Shown piece after piece: positions 15,012-22,902 of a DNA stretch of 43,077 bases (position 1 is its first letter; each line of letters starts with the position of its first letter). Position numbers and translations under genes: made by a program. The stretch lies in contig DASSZD010000194.1 in the NCBI GenBank assembly GCA_035702985.1, forward strand, positions 1-43,077, read 5' to 3'. The notes under the pieces are model-generated. The model worked only from the letters and a program-made list of their open reading frames with translations, was not told the DNA's origin and did not search any database. The stretch comes from JAKAXG01 sp035702985. GTDB lineage: Bacteria; Actinomycetota; Acidimicrobiia; Acidimicrobiales; Palsa-688.

Positions 15012-15557
15012 ATGGCGGACGGGCTCGGCCCGGTGTTCCGGGACTACGCGGCCCGGTTGCGGGAGGCGTGGCAGAGCGATCGCATCCCGGACCGGGCCGA
15101 AGGCTGTCGCCGGGCCATGGAGCGCCTGCTCGGCAGCGCCGATCCCGCCTGCATCGAGGTGATGGACCGCGTGGCGCAGAGCGAGCGGCCGGTCGAGTTG
15201 TTCCGGGATCCCGGGCTCGGGGTCATCCAGATGGCCCACCCGTACCGCCCCGGCCACAACAGCCCTCCCCACGGCCACGGGGCCGGGGGATGGGTCGTCT
15301 ACGGGGTGCAGCGAGGCCGGGTGGAGATCGCCACCTACGACCGGACCGGCGGGGACCCGCCCCTGAGGCTGTCGCGGTCGGAGGTGTTGGGTCCCGGCCA
15401 GGCGCGGGTCTACCTGCCGGGTGAGCTGCACTCGACCCGGATGATCTCGGGGGAGGGTGAGCCGGAGGCGGCTGTGGTGCTCCGGTTTCTCAGCGAGGAC
15501 CTGTCCAAGCTGGACCGGCACCGCTACGGATGGCAGGACGTGTCGGTCGCCGGATGA
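15012..15557 (+). CDS. Cysteine-dioxygenase-like cupin protein
   Basis: A 181-residue single-cupin protein. The ATG at 15012 is chosen for its GGGGGGA site; an in-frame ATG at 14979 lies inside the predicted promoter. The N-terminal half is helical (DYAARLREAW...). The cupin has H87 and H89 (PPHGHGAGGWVVYGVQRG) and the distal H140 (YLPGELHSTR). The three His and no Glu ligand match the iron site of type I cysteine dioxygenase and related thiol dioxygenases, whose HGHG..GW motif it shares. It may oxidise a thiol or another small substrate with O2; its real substrate is unknown. It is monocistronic or weakly linked to the next cupin operon, which has the same operator. Confidence 0.8.
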   Translation: MADGLGPVFRDYAARLREAWQSDRIPDRAEGCRRAMERLLGSADPACIEVMDRVAQSERPVELFRDPGLGVIQMAHPYRPGHNSPPHGHGAGGWVVYGVQRGRVEIATYDRTGGDPPLRLSRSEVLGPGQARVYLPGELHSTRMISGEGEPEAAVVLRFLSEDLSKLDRHRYGWQDVSVAG

Positions 15558-15570
15558 GCCGCCGGCGGGC

Positions 15571-15599
15571 TTGTCCGGGTTTGAAAAAGGTATTACCAT
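15571..15599 (+). promoter_or_regulatory. Predicted promoter with embedded GGTATTACC operator
   Basis: TTGTCC (15571-15576) and TACCAT (15594-15599) are 17 bp apart. The palindrome GGTATTACC (15589-15597), in the context AAAGGTATTACCATAAGG, overlaps the -10. It is the near-twin of the site at 14970-14978 (shared AGGTAWTACCAT), so both cupin units should answer to the same repressor. Confidence 0.62.
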
Positions 15600-15635
15600 A
15601 AGGCCGACATTGGTCTTCATCGGGAGGGAACTCGG

Positions 15636-16202
15636 ATGGCTCGTGAATATCAGCCTGGGGTGTTGGCCCCGTCCAACAAGTCGACGTCGGAGTTGGAGGC
15701 CCGGGACCAGTTCAACCGGGACCATCCGCCCATCCAGGGCCTGAGCTCGGGTGACGACCTCCGCAAGATGGAGCTCCCGGAGCGGCCCTGGCGCAACAAC
15801 CGGGGCCAGTGGTTCGACCTGGCCGACTACGAGGTGCTCTCGGCCCACATCGCCGAGCTGAAGCCAGGGGGGGCCTCCAAGCGCCACCGCCACACCACCG
15901 AGGCGTACCTCTACGTGGTCAAGGGGTTCGGCTTCTCGGTGATCAACCACGAAGGCCAACCCGAGCAGGTGGTGGAGTGGTCCGAGGGAACACTGTTCGC
16001 GCCGCCGCGCTGGGCCTGGCACCAGCACTTCAATCTCGACCAGAACGACACGTCCCGTTACCTCGCCATCCAGGACACCGGGCTGGTCCGGACCATGCGC
16101 CTGCACCAGATCGAGCAGCACCCGGTGCAGCTGAGCATGGACGACGCCAAGCGGCTCCTCGACGCCTACCAGGAGTCGCTACGCCGCGGCGTCGATGGGT
16201 GA
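15636..16202 (+). CDS. Single-domain cupin protein
   Basis: A 188-residue cupin with GGGAGGG ahead of its ATG. The core has H84, H86, E89 (KRHRHTTEAYLYVVKGFG) and distal H129/H131 (WHQHF), so the full metal site is present. The stretch VEWSEGTLFAPPRWAWHQHFN and the following RYLAIQDTG resemble the C-terminal cupin of the bicupin at 27700 (RHGVVYAPADQQFHQHFN, RYLAIAYGG), suggesting a shared family. It leads an operon with a flavoprotein reductase (8-bp overlap) and a phosphoglycerate mutase. If the cupin is an oxygenase the reductase might supply electrons, but cupin dioxygenases usually need none. Function unassigned. Confidence 0.83.
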   Translation: MAREYQPGVLAPSNKSTSELEARDQFNRDHPPIQGLSSGDDLRKMELPERPWRNNRGQWFDLADYEVLSAHIAELKPGGASKRHRHTTEAYLYVVKGFGFSVINHEGQPEQVVEWSEGTLFAPPRWAWHQHFNLDQNDTSRYLAIQDTGLVRTMRLHQIEQHPVQLSMDDAKRLLDAYQESLRRGVDG

Positions 16203-17436
16203 CCGGGCGGGCGGTCCAGCCGGCACGGTCATAGTCGGCGCGTCGGTCGCCGGCGTGCGCGCCGCCCAGGCGCTGCGGCGGGAGGGATACAGGCTGCCCA
16301 TCGTGCTGGTGGGCGACGAGCCGGAGCTGCCCTACGACAAGCCGCCGCTGTCCAAGCAGTATCTCGCCGGGCCCATGGACCCCGACGGACTGCTGCTGCT
16401 CACGGCGGAAGCGGCCTCGAAGGCCGGCATCGAGCTGCGCGCCGGTTCGCCGGCCGTGCGGCTCGACCCCTCCCGGCGGGTGGTGGAACTGGAGGACGGG
16501 CACGTCCTGCGCTACGACAGCTGCATCATCGCCACGGGGGCGTCGGCCCGCCCGTCGCCGTGGGCGGCCCGGTCCGGGCTGTACCTGCTGCGCAGCCGCC
16601 AGGACGGCGACGACCTGGCCCGGGCCCTGGGCCGCCACCAGCGGGTGGCGGTGATCGGCGGCGGGTTCATCGGAGCCGAGGTGGCCTCGGCGGCGGCGGC
16701 CAGGGGCTGCGAGGTGGTCGTCGTCGACCCCCTGGCCAACCCGCTGGGCCGGGTGGTGGGCGAGGAGCTGGGGCTGAGGTTGGCGGATCTGCACACCCGG
16801 CACGGGGTCACCACCCGGTTCGGGGTGGGCGCCTCCGACCTCTCGGGGACGGAAGGCGACCTCACCGTCCGGCTCACCGACGGGGAACAGCTGCACGCCG
16901 ACATGGCCGTGGTAGGGATAGGGGCGGTCTGCAACGACGCCTGGCTGGCCGGGTCCGGACTGCCGGTCGACGACGGGGTGATCTGCGACGGGTACTGCCG
17001 GGTCCAGGGAGCCGAATCGGTGTACGCGGCGGGCGATGTGGCCAGGTGGTTCCACCGCAGGCACGACGAGCTGGTCCGGGTGGAGCACTGGACCAACGCG
17101 GTCGAGCAGGCGGCGTGCGTGGCCCACAACATCGTGTCCGACGCCCCCCGCGCCTACGAACCGGTTGAGTACGTCTGGAGCGATCAGTACGACGTGCGCC
17201 TCCAGGTGGTGGGCCGCCCTGCCCGGGGCAGCCGGACCGAGACGGTCGGCGACACGGACTCGGTGCCGGAACGGATGGCCACCCTGTACGGCGACGACGA
17301 GGGTGCCCTCACCGGGGCGGCCACGCTCAACTGGCCCCGGGCCCTGGTGGAGTGCCGCCGGATGCTGGCCACCGGAGCAGGGCTCCGAGCCGCGGCCCAG
17401 GTGCTGGGCGGCCTGCGGGTGCCCGCTATCGGCTGA
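16195..17436 (+). CDS. FAD/NAD-dependent ferredoxin reductase-like protein (BphA4/rubredoxin reductase type)
   Basis: A 413-residue pyridine nucleotide-disulfide oxidoreductase fold protein. The FAD Rossmann motif is VIVGASVAGVRAAQALR (from about residue 12), with PYDKPPLSKQ typical of oxygenase-coupled ferredoxin reductases. The NAD motif is VAVIGGGFIGAEVAS (about 150), and AGDVARW (about 280) is the C-terminal FAD motif. Such enzymes pass electrons from NADH to a [2Fe-2S] ferredoxin that feeds a Rieske oxygenase or P450. No ferredoxin gene is visible in the window. It might serve the Rieske oxygenase at the left edge (inference). Its start overlaps the cupin stop by 8 bp, and the mutase gene begins 8 bp after its stop. 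Confidence 0.88.
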   Translation: MGDRAGGPAGTVIVGASVAGVRAAQALRREGYRLPIVLVGDEPELPYDKPPLSKQYLAGPMDPDGLLLLTAEAASKAGIELRAGSPAVRLDPSRRVVELEDGHVLRYDSCIIATGASARPSPWAARSGLYLLRSRQDGDDLARALGRHQRVAVIGGGFIGAEVASAAAARGCEVVVVDPLANPLGRVVGEELGLRLADLHTRHGVTTRFGVGASDLSGTEGDLTVRLTDGEQLHADMAVVGIGAVCNDAWLAGSGLPVDDGVICDGYCRVQGAESVYAAGDVARWFHRRHDELVRVEHWTNAVEQAACVAHNIVSDAPRAYEPVEYVWSDQYDVRLQVVGRPARGSRTETVGDTDSVPERMATLYGDDEGALTGAATLNWPRALVECRRMLATGAGLRAAAQVLGGLRVPAIG

Positions 17437-17444
17437 AGGCAAAG

Positions 17445-18233
17445 GTGAAGCTGCTCCTGCTGCGCCACGGCCAGAGCACGGCCAACGCCGAGGACTCATT
17501 CAGCGGATGGATGGACGTCCCCCTGAGCGGGCGGGGCGAGAAGGAAGCTGATGCGGCCGCCGCCATGATGCGCGCCGCCGGTCTCCTGCCCTCGGTGGTC
17601 CACACGTCGCTCCTGCAGAGGTCGGTCCGCACCGCCGAGATCGTCATGGCACGCCTCGATCGCTCCTGGGTGCCGGTCACCCGCAGCTGGAGGCTCAACG
17701 AGCGCCACTACGGGCTGTTGCAGGGCCGGGGCCGGGCCGAGGTTCTGGCCGAGGTGGGGGAGGAGACGTTCATGCGCTGGCGGCGGTCGTACCACGCCCA
17801 GCCTCCCCCCGCCGGTCCCGCCGATACGGCGGCGCTGGCCCGGGATCCACGCTACGCCTGCCTCCCACCCGGGTGTCTGCCCGACGCGGAGTCGCTGGCC
17901 GACGTGCAGCGGAGGCTGCTGCCGCACTGGCAGGATGCCCTGGCCGCAGACGTCGCGACCGGGCGGCTCCCGCTGGTCGTGGCCCACGGCAACTCGCTGC
18001 GGGCCCTGTGCGTGATCCTGGACCGCCTTGGACCCGATGAGGTCGAGACGCTCAACATACCGACCGGGATCCCGCTCCTCTACGAGCTCACCGAGGGGTG
18101 GCGACCGGTGGTGCGGGGAGGCGTGTACCTGGATCCGGGCGCGGCCGAGCGGGGTGTCGCCGAGGTGGCCGCCCAGGGACGGGCGGGGCTCCGGGTTCCC
18201 GGCGCCCCGGGCCGAACCATTCCGTCTCCTTGA
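17445..18233 (+). CDS. gpmA: 2,3-bisphosphoglycerate-dependent phosphoglycerate mutase family protein
   Basis: A 262-residue histidine phosphatase-superfamily enzyme that aligns along its length with GpmA: LLRHGQSTAN (phospho-His H8), SFSGWMDVPLS, SWRLNERHYGLLQG (E86), DAESLADVQRRLLPHW, VAHGNSLRAL (H181) and LNIPTGIPLLYEL. It would interconvert 3- and 2-phosphoglycerate. The GTG start has GAAGG upstream and lies 8 bp after the reductase stop. Its placement at the end of a cupin/flavoprotein operon is odd for a glycolytic gene. The substrate-site Lys of E. coli GpmA (LNKAE) is Arg here (RGRAE), a conservative change. It may be a housekeeping copy or a paralogue recruited to the pathway; a copy count in the genome would decide. 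Confidence 0.85.
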   Translation: MKLLLLRHGQSTANAEDSFSGWMDVPLSGRGEKEADAAAAMMRAAGLLPSVVHTSLLQRSVRTAEIVMARLDRSWVPVTRSWRLNERHYGLLQGRGRAEVLAEVGEETFMRWRRSYHAQPPPAGPADTAALARDPRYACLPPGCLPDAESLADVQRRLLPHWQDALAADVATGRLPLVVAHGNSLRALCVILDRLGPDEVETLNIPTGIPLLYELTEGWRPVVRGGVYLDPGAAERGVAEVAAQGRAGLRVPGAPGRTIPSP

Positions 18234-18292
18234 CCCCCCGGATCCGGGTCATTAGCCTCGTATATCAGGACACAGGTCCCGTATTTCAGGAC
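18230..18292 (+). promoter_or_regulatory. Predicted promoter with direct-repeat operator CGTATWTCAGGAC
   Basis: TTGACC (18230-18235) and TAGCCT (18253-18258) are 17 bp apart. Immediately downstream are two 13-bp direct repeats, CGTATATCAGGAC (18259-18271) and CGTATTTCAGGAC (18280-18292). They differ at one base and are 21 bp apart, i.e. two helical turns. This geometry suits a dimeric or tetrameric regulator; the IclR protein at 22099-22893, at the far end of the operon, is a candidate. Confidence 0.55.
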
Positions 18293-18308
18293 TGAGGTGG
18301 GGGATCGG

Positions 18309-19142
18309 GTGCGACTGACCGGCTTTGACCACAACGGCACGACCATGATGGGAGTGGTGATCGGCGACCGGGTCGAGCCCGTGTCGTCCGTCAGCGACTT
18401 CTACTCCGATGTGGAGGGGGCTCTGGCCTCGGCCCGGGCCGTGACCGGCGGGTCGCTCCGCCTCGGATCCCTGGAGCAGCTACCGCCGGTCCCCGCCACC
18501 GCCAAGGTCCTGTGCGTCGGGCTCAACTACCGGGCCCACGCTGCGGAAGGCGGTCGGGAGGTTCCCTCCCATCCCAACATCTTCGCCCGGTGGGCCTCCA
18601 CTCTGGTCGCCGACGGGGCGGCCATCCCCCTACCGGTGGGGGAGCCCCGACTGGACTACGAGGCGGAGCTGGTGGCCGTGATCGGGAGGGAGCTGCACGG
18701 GGCGGATCGGGCTACCGCCGGCGGGGGGATCCTCGGATACGCCTGCGGCAACGACGTGACCGCCCGCGGCTACCAGCAGCGCACACCGCAGTGGGCGCTG
18801 GGAAAGAACGCCGACCGGTCGGCTCCGATCGGCACCATCGTCACCGCCGACGAGGTGGGGGACCTGGGCGGCCTGGAGATCGCCTGCCGGCTCAACGGAC
18901 AGGAGATGCAGCGCAGCAGCCTGGACCGGATGATCTTCCCCCCGGACGAGATAGTGGCCTACGTGTCGGGGTGCCTGACGCTCAAGCCGGGAGACGTGGT
19001 CTTCACCGGAACCCCCGAAGGCGTCGGATTCCGCCGCTCCCCCCAGGTGTTCATGCAGGACGGCGACGTGGTGGAGGTGGAGATCGACCGTATCGGGAAG
19101 CTGCGCAACCGCATCGCCGACCGGCTCTCGGTGGCGCCGTGA
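18309..19142 (+). CDS. Fumarylacetoacetate hydrolase (FAH) family protein
   Basis: A 277-residue enzyme with the C-terminal FAH fold: LCVGLNYRAHAAEGG, the metal-ligand region PRLDYEAELVAVIGRE, YACGNDVTARGYQQ, ALGKNADRSAPIG and VVFTGTPEGVGF. Members hydrolyse or decarboxylate acylpyruvates and oxo-acids in gentisate, homoprotocatechuate and meta-cleavage pathways, using Mg2+. The GTG at 18309 is preferred (GGTGGGGG about 6 bp upstream; MRLTGF is a typical start); GTG 18297 is the alternative. First gene of a four-gene overlapping operon with VOC, hydroxylase and aldolase; the next gene begins inside its stop (GTGA). Confidence 0.9.
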   Translation: MRLTGFDHNGTTMMGVVIGDRVEPVSSVSDFYSDVEGALASARAVTGGSLRLGSLEQLPPVPATAKVLCVGLNYRAHAAEGGREVPSHPNIFARWASTLVADGAAIPLPVGEPRLDYEAELVAVIGRELHGADRATAGGGILGYACGNDVTARGYQQRTPQWALGKNADRSAPIGTIVTADEVGDLGGLEIACRLNGQEMQRSSLDRMIFPPDEIVAYVSGCLTLKPGDVVFTGTPEGVGFRRSPQVFMQDGDVVEVEIDRIGKLRNRIADRLSVAP

Positions 19143-19663
19143 CCGGGCCGGGCCCGGATGCGGCCGCGCCCCGCATCGCGGAACTGGGTCACACCGGGCT
19201 GTGGGTGTACGACCTGGAGGTCATGCGCTCCTTCTACACCGAGGTGCTCGGGCTCACGGTCACCGACGAGGACCCGGAACTCGGGATGGTGTTCCTCAGC
19301 TCACGGCCCGAGGTCGAGCACCACGAGATGGTGCTGGCGCGGGGACGCACCGCGCCCCTGGACACCCGCCAGACCCACCAGATCTCGTGGCGGGTCGACA
19401 CCCTCGACGCGCTGCGGGCCTTCAAACGGCGTTTCGACGCCGGTCGGGTCCCGATCCAGCAGGTGGTCACCCACGGCAACGCCTTCGGCATCTACTTCTT
19501 CGACCCGGAGGGCAACCGGGGGGAGGTGTACTGGCAGACCGGTCTGGAGATTCCCCAACCGTTCCGCAAGTCCCTCGATCTGGACCAGGACATCGAAGCC
19601 ATCCTGGCCCAGGCCGAGACGCTGCTCTCAGAGGGCGGCCCCCGGTACCAACCGGTGCTGTGA
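19139..19663 (+). CDS. VOC (vicinal oxygen chelate) family protein, possible small extradiol dioxygenase
   Basis: A 174-residue protein with one pair of VOC beta-alpha-beta modules. The H-H-E metal ligands are visible in ELGHTGLWV, TRQTHQISWRV and GNRGEVYW, and DPEGNRGEVYWQTG is close to the end of extradiol catechol dioxygenase domains. Standard type I extradiol enzymes have two such domains (~290 residues), so this is the single-domain form or a related isomerase/glyoxalase. Within the operon (hydroxylase before, FAH hydrolase) ring cleavage is the best guess. It starts at a GTGA overlap with the FAH gene and ends with a GTGA overlap into the hydroxylase gene. Confidence 0.84.
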   Translation: MTGPGPDAAAPRIAELGHTGLWVYDLEVMRSFYTEVLGLTVTDEDPELGMVFLSSRPEVEHHEMVLARGRTAPLDTRQTHQISWRVDTLDALRAFKRRFDAGRVPIQQVVTHGNAFGIYFFDPEGNRGEVYWQTGLEIPQPFRKSLDLDQDIEAILAQAETLLSEGGPRYQPVL

Positions 19664-21420
19664 CGGCCGAGCCCGTCCCCGCCACCACGGCGGCCGTGCC
19701 CGGCCGGGTGGACGTCCTCGTGGTGGGATGCGGGCCGGTGGGGCTGGTGGCGGCCGGCCTGCTCGGCGCCGAAGGGGTGACCACGCTCGTGGTGGAGCGA
19801 AACCCGGCGACGAGCGATGAGGCCAAGGCCATCAGCATCGATGACGAATCGCTGCGCACGCTGCAGCGCGCCGGGCTGGCATCCGTCGTGTACCCGATTC
19901 TCCAGCCCGGCACCGGGACCCGCTACCACGGCGCGGACGGCTCGGTGCTGGTCCATTCCCGGGGCCGGCAGCCCTACCGGCTCGGGCACCCGTTCAAGAG
20001 CTCCTTCGCCCAGCCCGACCTCGAGCGGGTCCTCCTGTCCGCCGTCACCGGGTCGGAATCGGTCCGGGTGGCCCTCTCCACCGAGCTCGTCGGCCTGTCA
20101 CCCGGGGCCACCGCCGGCCCCGACGGAGGTCACGTCGAGTGCACGTTGCGCTCGGGTGACGGATCCCGCACCTCGGTGCGCGCCTCCTACGTCCTCGGCT
20201 GCGACGGGGGCCGGAGCACGGTCCGCAAGCTGGCCGGTATCGAGATGGACGGCCGGGCCTTTGCCGAGGACTGGCTGGTCGCCGACACCGTCGGGGACCC
20301 CCACCGGGAGCGCTACGGGCTCCACCACGGCGATCCGGCCCGCCCCCATGTCATCATCCCCGGCCGCGACGGCCGCTGCCGGTACGAGTTCAAGCTGTCG
20401 GCGTCCGAATGCCGGCCGGGCGCCCCACCCCTGGAGGATCTGGCCGTCGGGCTGATCGGCCGCTACCGGAGCATCGCCCGGGAGGACATCGAACGCTGCA
20501 CCGCCTACCGTTTCAACGCCCTGATCGCCCGCCGGTGGCGGCGGGGCCGGGTGCTGCTGGCGGGCGACGCCGCCCACATGATGCCCCCTTTCGCCGGGCA
20601 GGGCCTCAACTCGGGCATCCGCGACGTGGACAACCTGTGCTGGAAGCTGGCGGCGGTGGTGCAGGGCCGGGCATCGCCGGGTCTGCTCGACACCTACGAG
20701 CAGGAGCGGCGTCCCCACGCCCGGGCCATGATCCGACTGTCGGTGCGCCTGGGCCGGGTGGTGATGACCTCCAACCGGGCGGTGGCCGGCCTGCGGGACC
20801 GGGCCGTGCGGGGCGCCCGGCGGGTGGCCCCGGCCCGGCGCTGGCTCGAGGAGATGCGCTTCAAGCCGGCCGCCGTGCACCGGCGGGGTTTCGTGGCGGC
20901 TGCAGACGGTTGCCCCGACCGGGCGGTCAGCGCCGCAGTCGGCCGAATGCTGCCCCAGCCCCGCGTCCTCGACGCCCAGGGCCGGCTCACCCTGCTGGAC
21001 GACGTGCTGGGCCCGGGGTTCGCCCTGCTGGCGGTCGACTGCCCCGACGATGCGTGGACGGCCGCCGACCTGTCCGGCCTGGCGGGTCTGGACTGCCGGT
21101 GGGTCGACGTGACGCTCGACGACACCATGGCCGTCGATGCCCCGGCCGGGCCGGGATCCCCGCGCCGGGCCGGGGTCGCCGATGCGGACGGGTGCCTGCA
21201 GCAGGTGATGGCCCCCCTGCGGGGCCGCATGCTGCTGGTCCGCCCGGACCGCTATGTCGCCGCCGGCGCCCACCCCGACCGGCTCGGCCCGGTCCTCGCC
21301 GTACTCGGCCGGGACCTGCTGCTGCCCGAAGCGGTCCGGCCGGCTCGGCAGGCGGCCGGGGCCGCATCCGGCAGCCGCCTGGACCTCCCCCGCCCACCGA
21401 TGACGACAGGAGCGCCATGA
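19660..21420 (+). CDS. FAD-dependent aromatic hydroxylase (MhpA/PheA-like group A monooxygenase)
   Basis: A 586-residue flavoprotein hydroxylase. Residues about 18-50 form the FAD Rossmann motif (VLVVGCGPVGLVAAGLL); YVLGCDGGRSTVRK (about 185-200) is the DG motif; VLLAGDAAHMMPPFAGQGLNSGIRDVDNLCWKLA (from about 297) is the second FAD motif. The C-terminal ~180 residues fit the thioredoxin-like domain of the MhpA/phenol-hydroxylase branch, with an Ala/Gly-rich tail. The family hydroxylates 3-(3-hydroxyphenyl)propionate, resorcinol, phenols and similar substrates with NAD(P)H and O2. It is coupled to the VOC gene upstream and overlaps the aldolase ATG by ATGA. Expected role: prepare the ring for cleavage by the neighbouring VOC protein. 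Confidence 0.88.
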   Translation: MTAEPVPATTAAVPGRVDVLVVGCGPVGLVAAGLLGAEGVTTLVVERNPATSDEAKAISIDDESLRTLQRAGLASVVYPILQPGTGTRYHGADGSVLVHSRGRQPYRLGHPFKSSFAQPDLERVLLSAVTGSESVRVALSTELVGLSPGATAGPDGGHVECTLRSGDGSRTSVRASYVLGCDGGRSTVRKLAGIEMDGRAFAEDWLVADTVGDPHRERYGLHHGDPARPHVIIPGRDGRCRYEFKLSASECRPGAPPLEDLAVGLIGRYRSIAREDIERCTAYRFNALIARRWRRGRVLLAGDAAHMMPPFAGQGLNSGIRDVDNLCWKLAAVVQGRASPGLLDTYEQERRPHARAMIRLSVRLGRVVMTSNRAVAGLRDRAVRGARRVAPARRWLEEMRFKPAAVHRRGFVAAADGCPDRAVSAAVGRMLPQPRVLDAQGRLTLLDDVLGPGFALLAVDCPDDAWTAADLSGLAGLDCRWVDVTLDDTMAVDAPAGPGSPRRAGVADADGCLQQVMAPLRGRMLLVRPDRYVAAGAHPDRLGPVLAVLGRDLLLPEAVRPARQAAGAASGSRLDLPRPPMTTGAP

Positions 21421-22127
21421 CCAGCCTGGCCGGAGAGGTGTCGCAGGCCTGCCGGATCCTCGGCGAGCGGGGCCTGGGCGACATGATCTGGGGTCACGCG
21501 TCGGCCCGCGATCCTGACGGTAGGGGGGTGTGGCTGAAGGGGAGCGGTCTCGGATTCGACGAGGTGACCGCCTCGGACGTGGTGCTGGTCGACGCCGCCG
21601 GGACCCGGCTGGAGGGATCGGCTCCGGTGCACATCGAGTTCCCCATCCACACCGAGATCATGGCCGCCCGGCCCGATGTCAACAGCGTGGTGCACTGCCA
21701 CCCGGCGCACTGCATCGCGTTCGCCGCCACCGGGGAGCCGCTGCTGCCCATCTCCCACGAGGGCACGCTGTTCGCACCGCCCGGTCCGGCCCGATTCACC
21801 GACACCGCGGACCTGATCTCCACACCCGGGCTGGGCCGCTCGCTGGCCGCCGCCCTGGGGTCCGGCAACGCCCTGCTCATCCCGGGCCACGGCATGGTGG
21901 CCGTAGGAGCGGACCTGGCGACGGCGGTCATGACCGCCGTGCTCCTGGAGCGGGCGTGCGAGCTGCAGCTGATGGCCATGGCCGCGGGAGGGGTGAAGTT
22001 CTGGTCGTCCGACGAGGAGGCCCTGGCCAAGCGGGCGCACTGCTGGGGGCCGAAGCAGATCAGCGGCGGCTACGAGTATCTGCGGCGAAGGGCGGCGGTC
22101 AGCCGGCCCGGCGCAGGAGATCGCTGA
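21417..22127 (+). CDS. Class II aldolase/adducin family protein
   Basis: A 236-residue zinc enzyme of the fuculose-aldolase/adducin fold. The metal ligands H93 and H95 (VVHCHPAH) and a distal His (IPGHGMV, about 157) are present. E74 (IEFPIH) aligns with the catalytic Glu of FucA by the shared spacing to xRPD. This family includes sugar-phosphate aldolases and, in actinobacterial phthalate pathways, 3,4-dihydroxyphthalate decarboxylase; with aromatic-pathway neighbours a decarboxylase role is plausible. Last gene of the FAH-VOC-hydroxylase operon. Its 3' end overlaps the convergent IclR gene by 29 bp. Confidence 0.86.
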   Translation: MTSLAGEVSQACRILGERGLGDMIWGHASARDPDGRGVWLKGSGLGFDEVTASDVVLVDAAGTRLEGSAPVHIEFPIHTEIMAARPDVNSVVHCHPAHCIAFAATGEPLLPISHEGTLFAPPGPARFTDTADLISTPGLGRSLAAALGSGNALLIPGHGMVAVGADLATAVMTAVLLERACELQLMAMAAGGVKFWSSDEEALAKRAHCWGPKQISGGYEYLRRRAAVSRPGAGDR

Positions 22128-22893
22128 ACTCGGCGGCTGACCCGCGGACCGCCGATACCACCGACCGGCGCCTCCGGCCGGCCAGGCGGAGCGCCGGACC
22201 GACCACGCTGAGACCGGCGGCGACCCTGCCGTCGGCACCGAACACCGGGGCGGCCACCCCGACCACGCCCTCGTCCACCTCGCCCTCCGATTCGGCGTAG
22301 CCCTGGGCCCGGATGGCCGCCAGACGACGCCGCAGGCGGCGAGGGTCGGTGACGGTGGCGCTCGTGAAGCGGGGCAGCCGGCCGGCGGAGAGGACGGCAT
22401 CGACGTCGGCCGGTTCGGACCAGGCCAACAGCACCATGGCCGACGCCCCGGCATGGAGCGGAAGGACGTGGCCCGGCTCGTAAGAGATGCGTAACGGCGA
22501 CCGGCTCTCCACCCGCTCCAGGCACACGACCTGGTTCCCGGAGCGGCGGGTGAGCAGCACCGTCTCACCCGTCTGGGTCGACAACGCATCCAGGAACGGC
22601 CGGGCCAGAGGGCCCAGTTGCGGCCGGCCCCGGGCTATGCGCCCCAGGTGGAGTATCAGAGGTCCCAGACGGAACCCCGAGCGGTCCGGGTCGTCCTCCA
22701 GCAGGCCCGCCGTCCTGAGACTCTGGAGGTAGCGGTAGCTGGTGCTGCGCGCCATGCCCAGCCGGTGGGCCACCTCGGCGGCGGTGACCACGGGGTGTTC
22801 CTCGCTGAAGAGGGTCAGGACGTCGATCACCCGGTCCGCGGTGGCGTTTCGGAGCGGCTGCACCCGGTCGGGGTTCGGTTCCCGGGCGGGCAC
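22099..22893 (-). CDS. IclR family transcriptional regulator
   Basis: A 264-residue IclR protein: an N-terminal winged HTH (ADRVIDVLTLFSEE...VTAAEVAHRLGMARSTSYRYLQSLRTAGLLEDD) and a C-terminal GAF-like effector domain from about residue 85 (TQTGETVLLTRRSGNQVVCLERVES; LPLHAGASAMVLLAW; DEGVVGVAAPVFG). The start is a GTG 9 bp after the MFS stop with no clear ribosome site, so it is either translationally coupled or leaderless. It is the last gene of the minus-strand eutA/molybdenum-hydroxylase operon and overlaps tail-to-tail with the aldolase of the FAH operon. It may control the FAH operon through the CGTATWTCAGGAC repeats (inference) or its own operon. Confidence 0.88.
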   Translation of the reverse strand: MPAREPNPDRVQPLRNATADRVIDVLTLFSEEHPVVTAAEVAHRLGMARSTSYRYLQSLRTAGLLEDDPDRSGFRLGPLILHLGRIARGRPQLGPLARPFLDALSTQTGETVLLTRRSGNQVVCLERVESRSPLRISYEPGHVLPLHAGASAMVLLAWSEPADVDAVLSAGRLPRFTSATVTDPRRLRRRLAAIRAQGYAESEGEVDEGVVGVAAPVFGADGRVAAGLSVVGPALRLAGRRRRSVVSAVRGSAAEFSDLLRRAG

Positions 22894-22902
22894 GGCCCGA
22901 TG

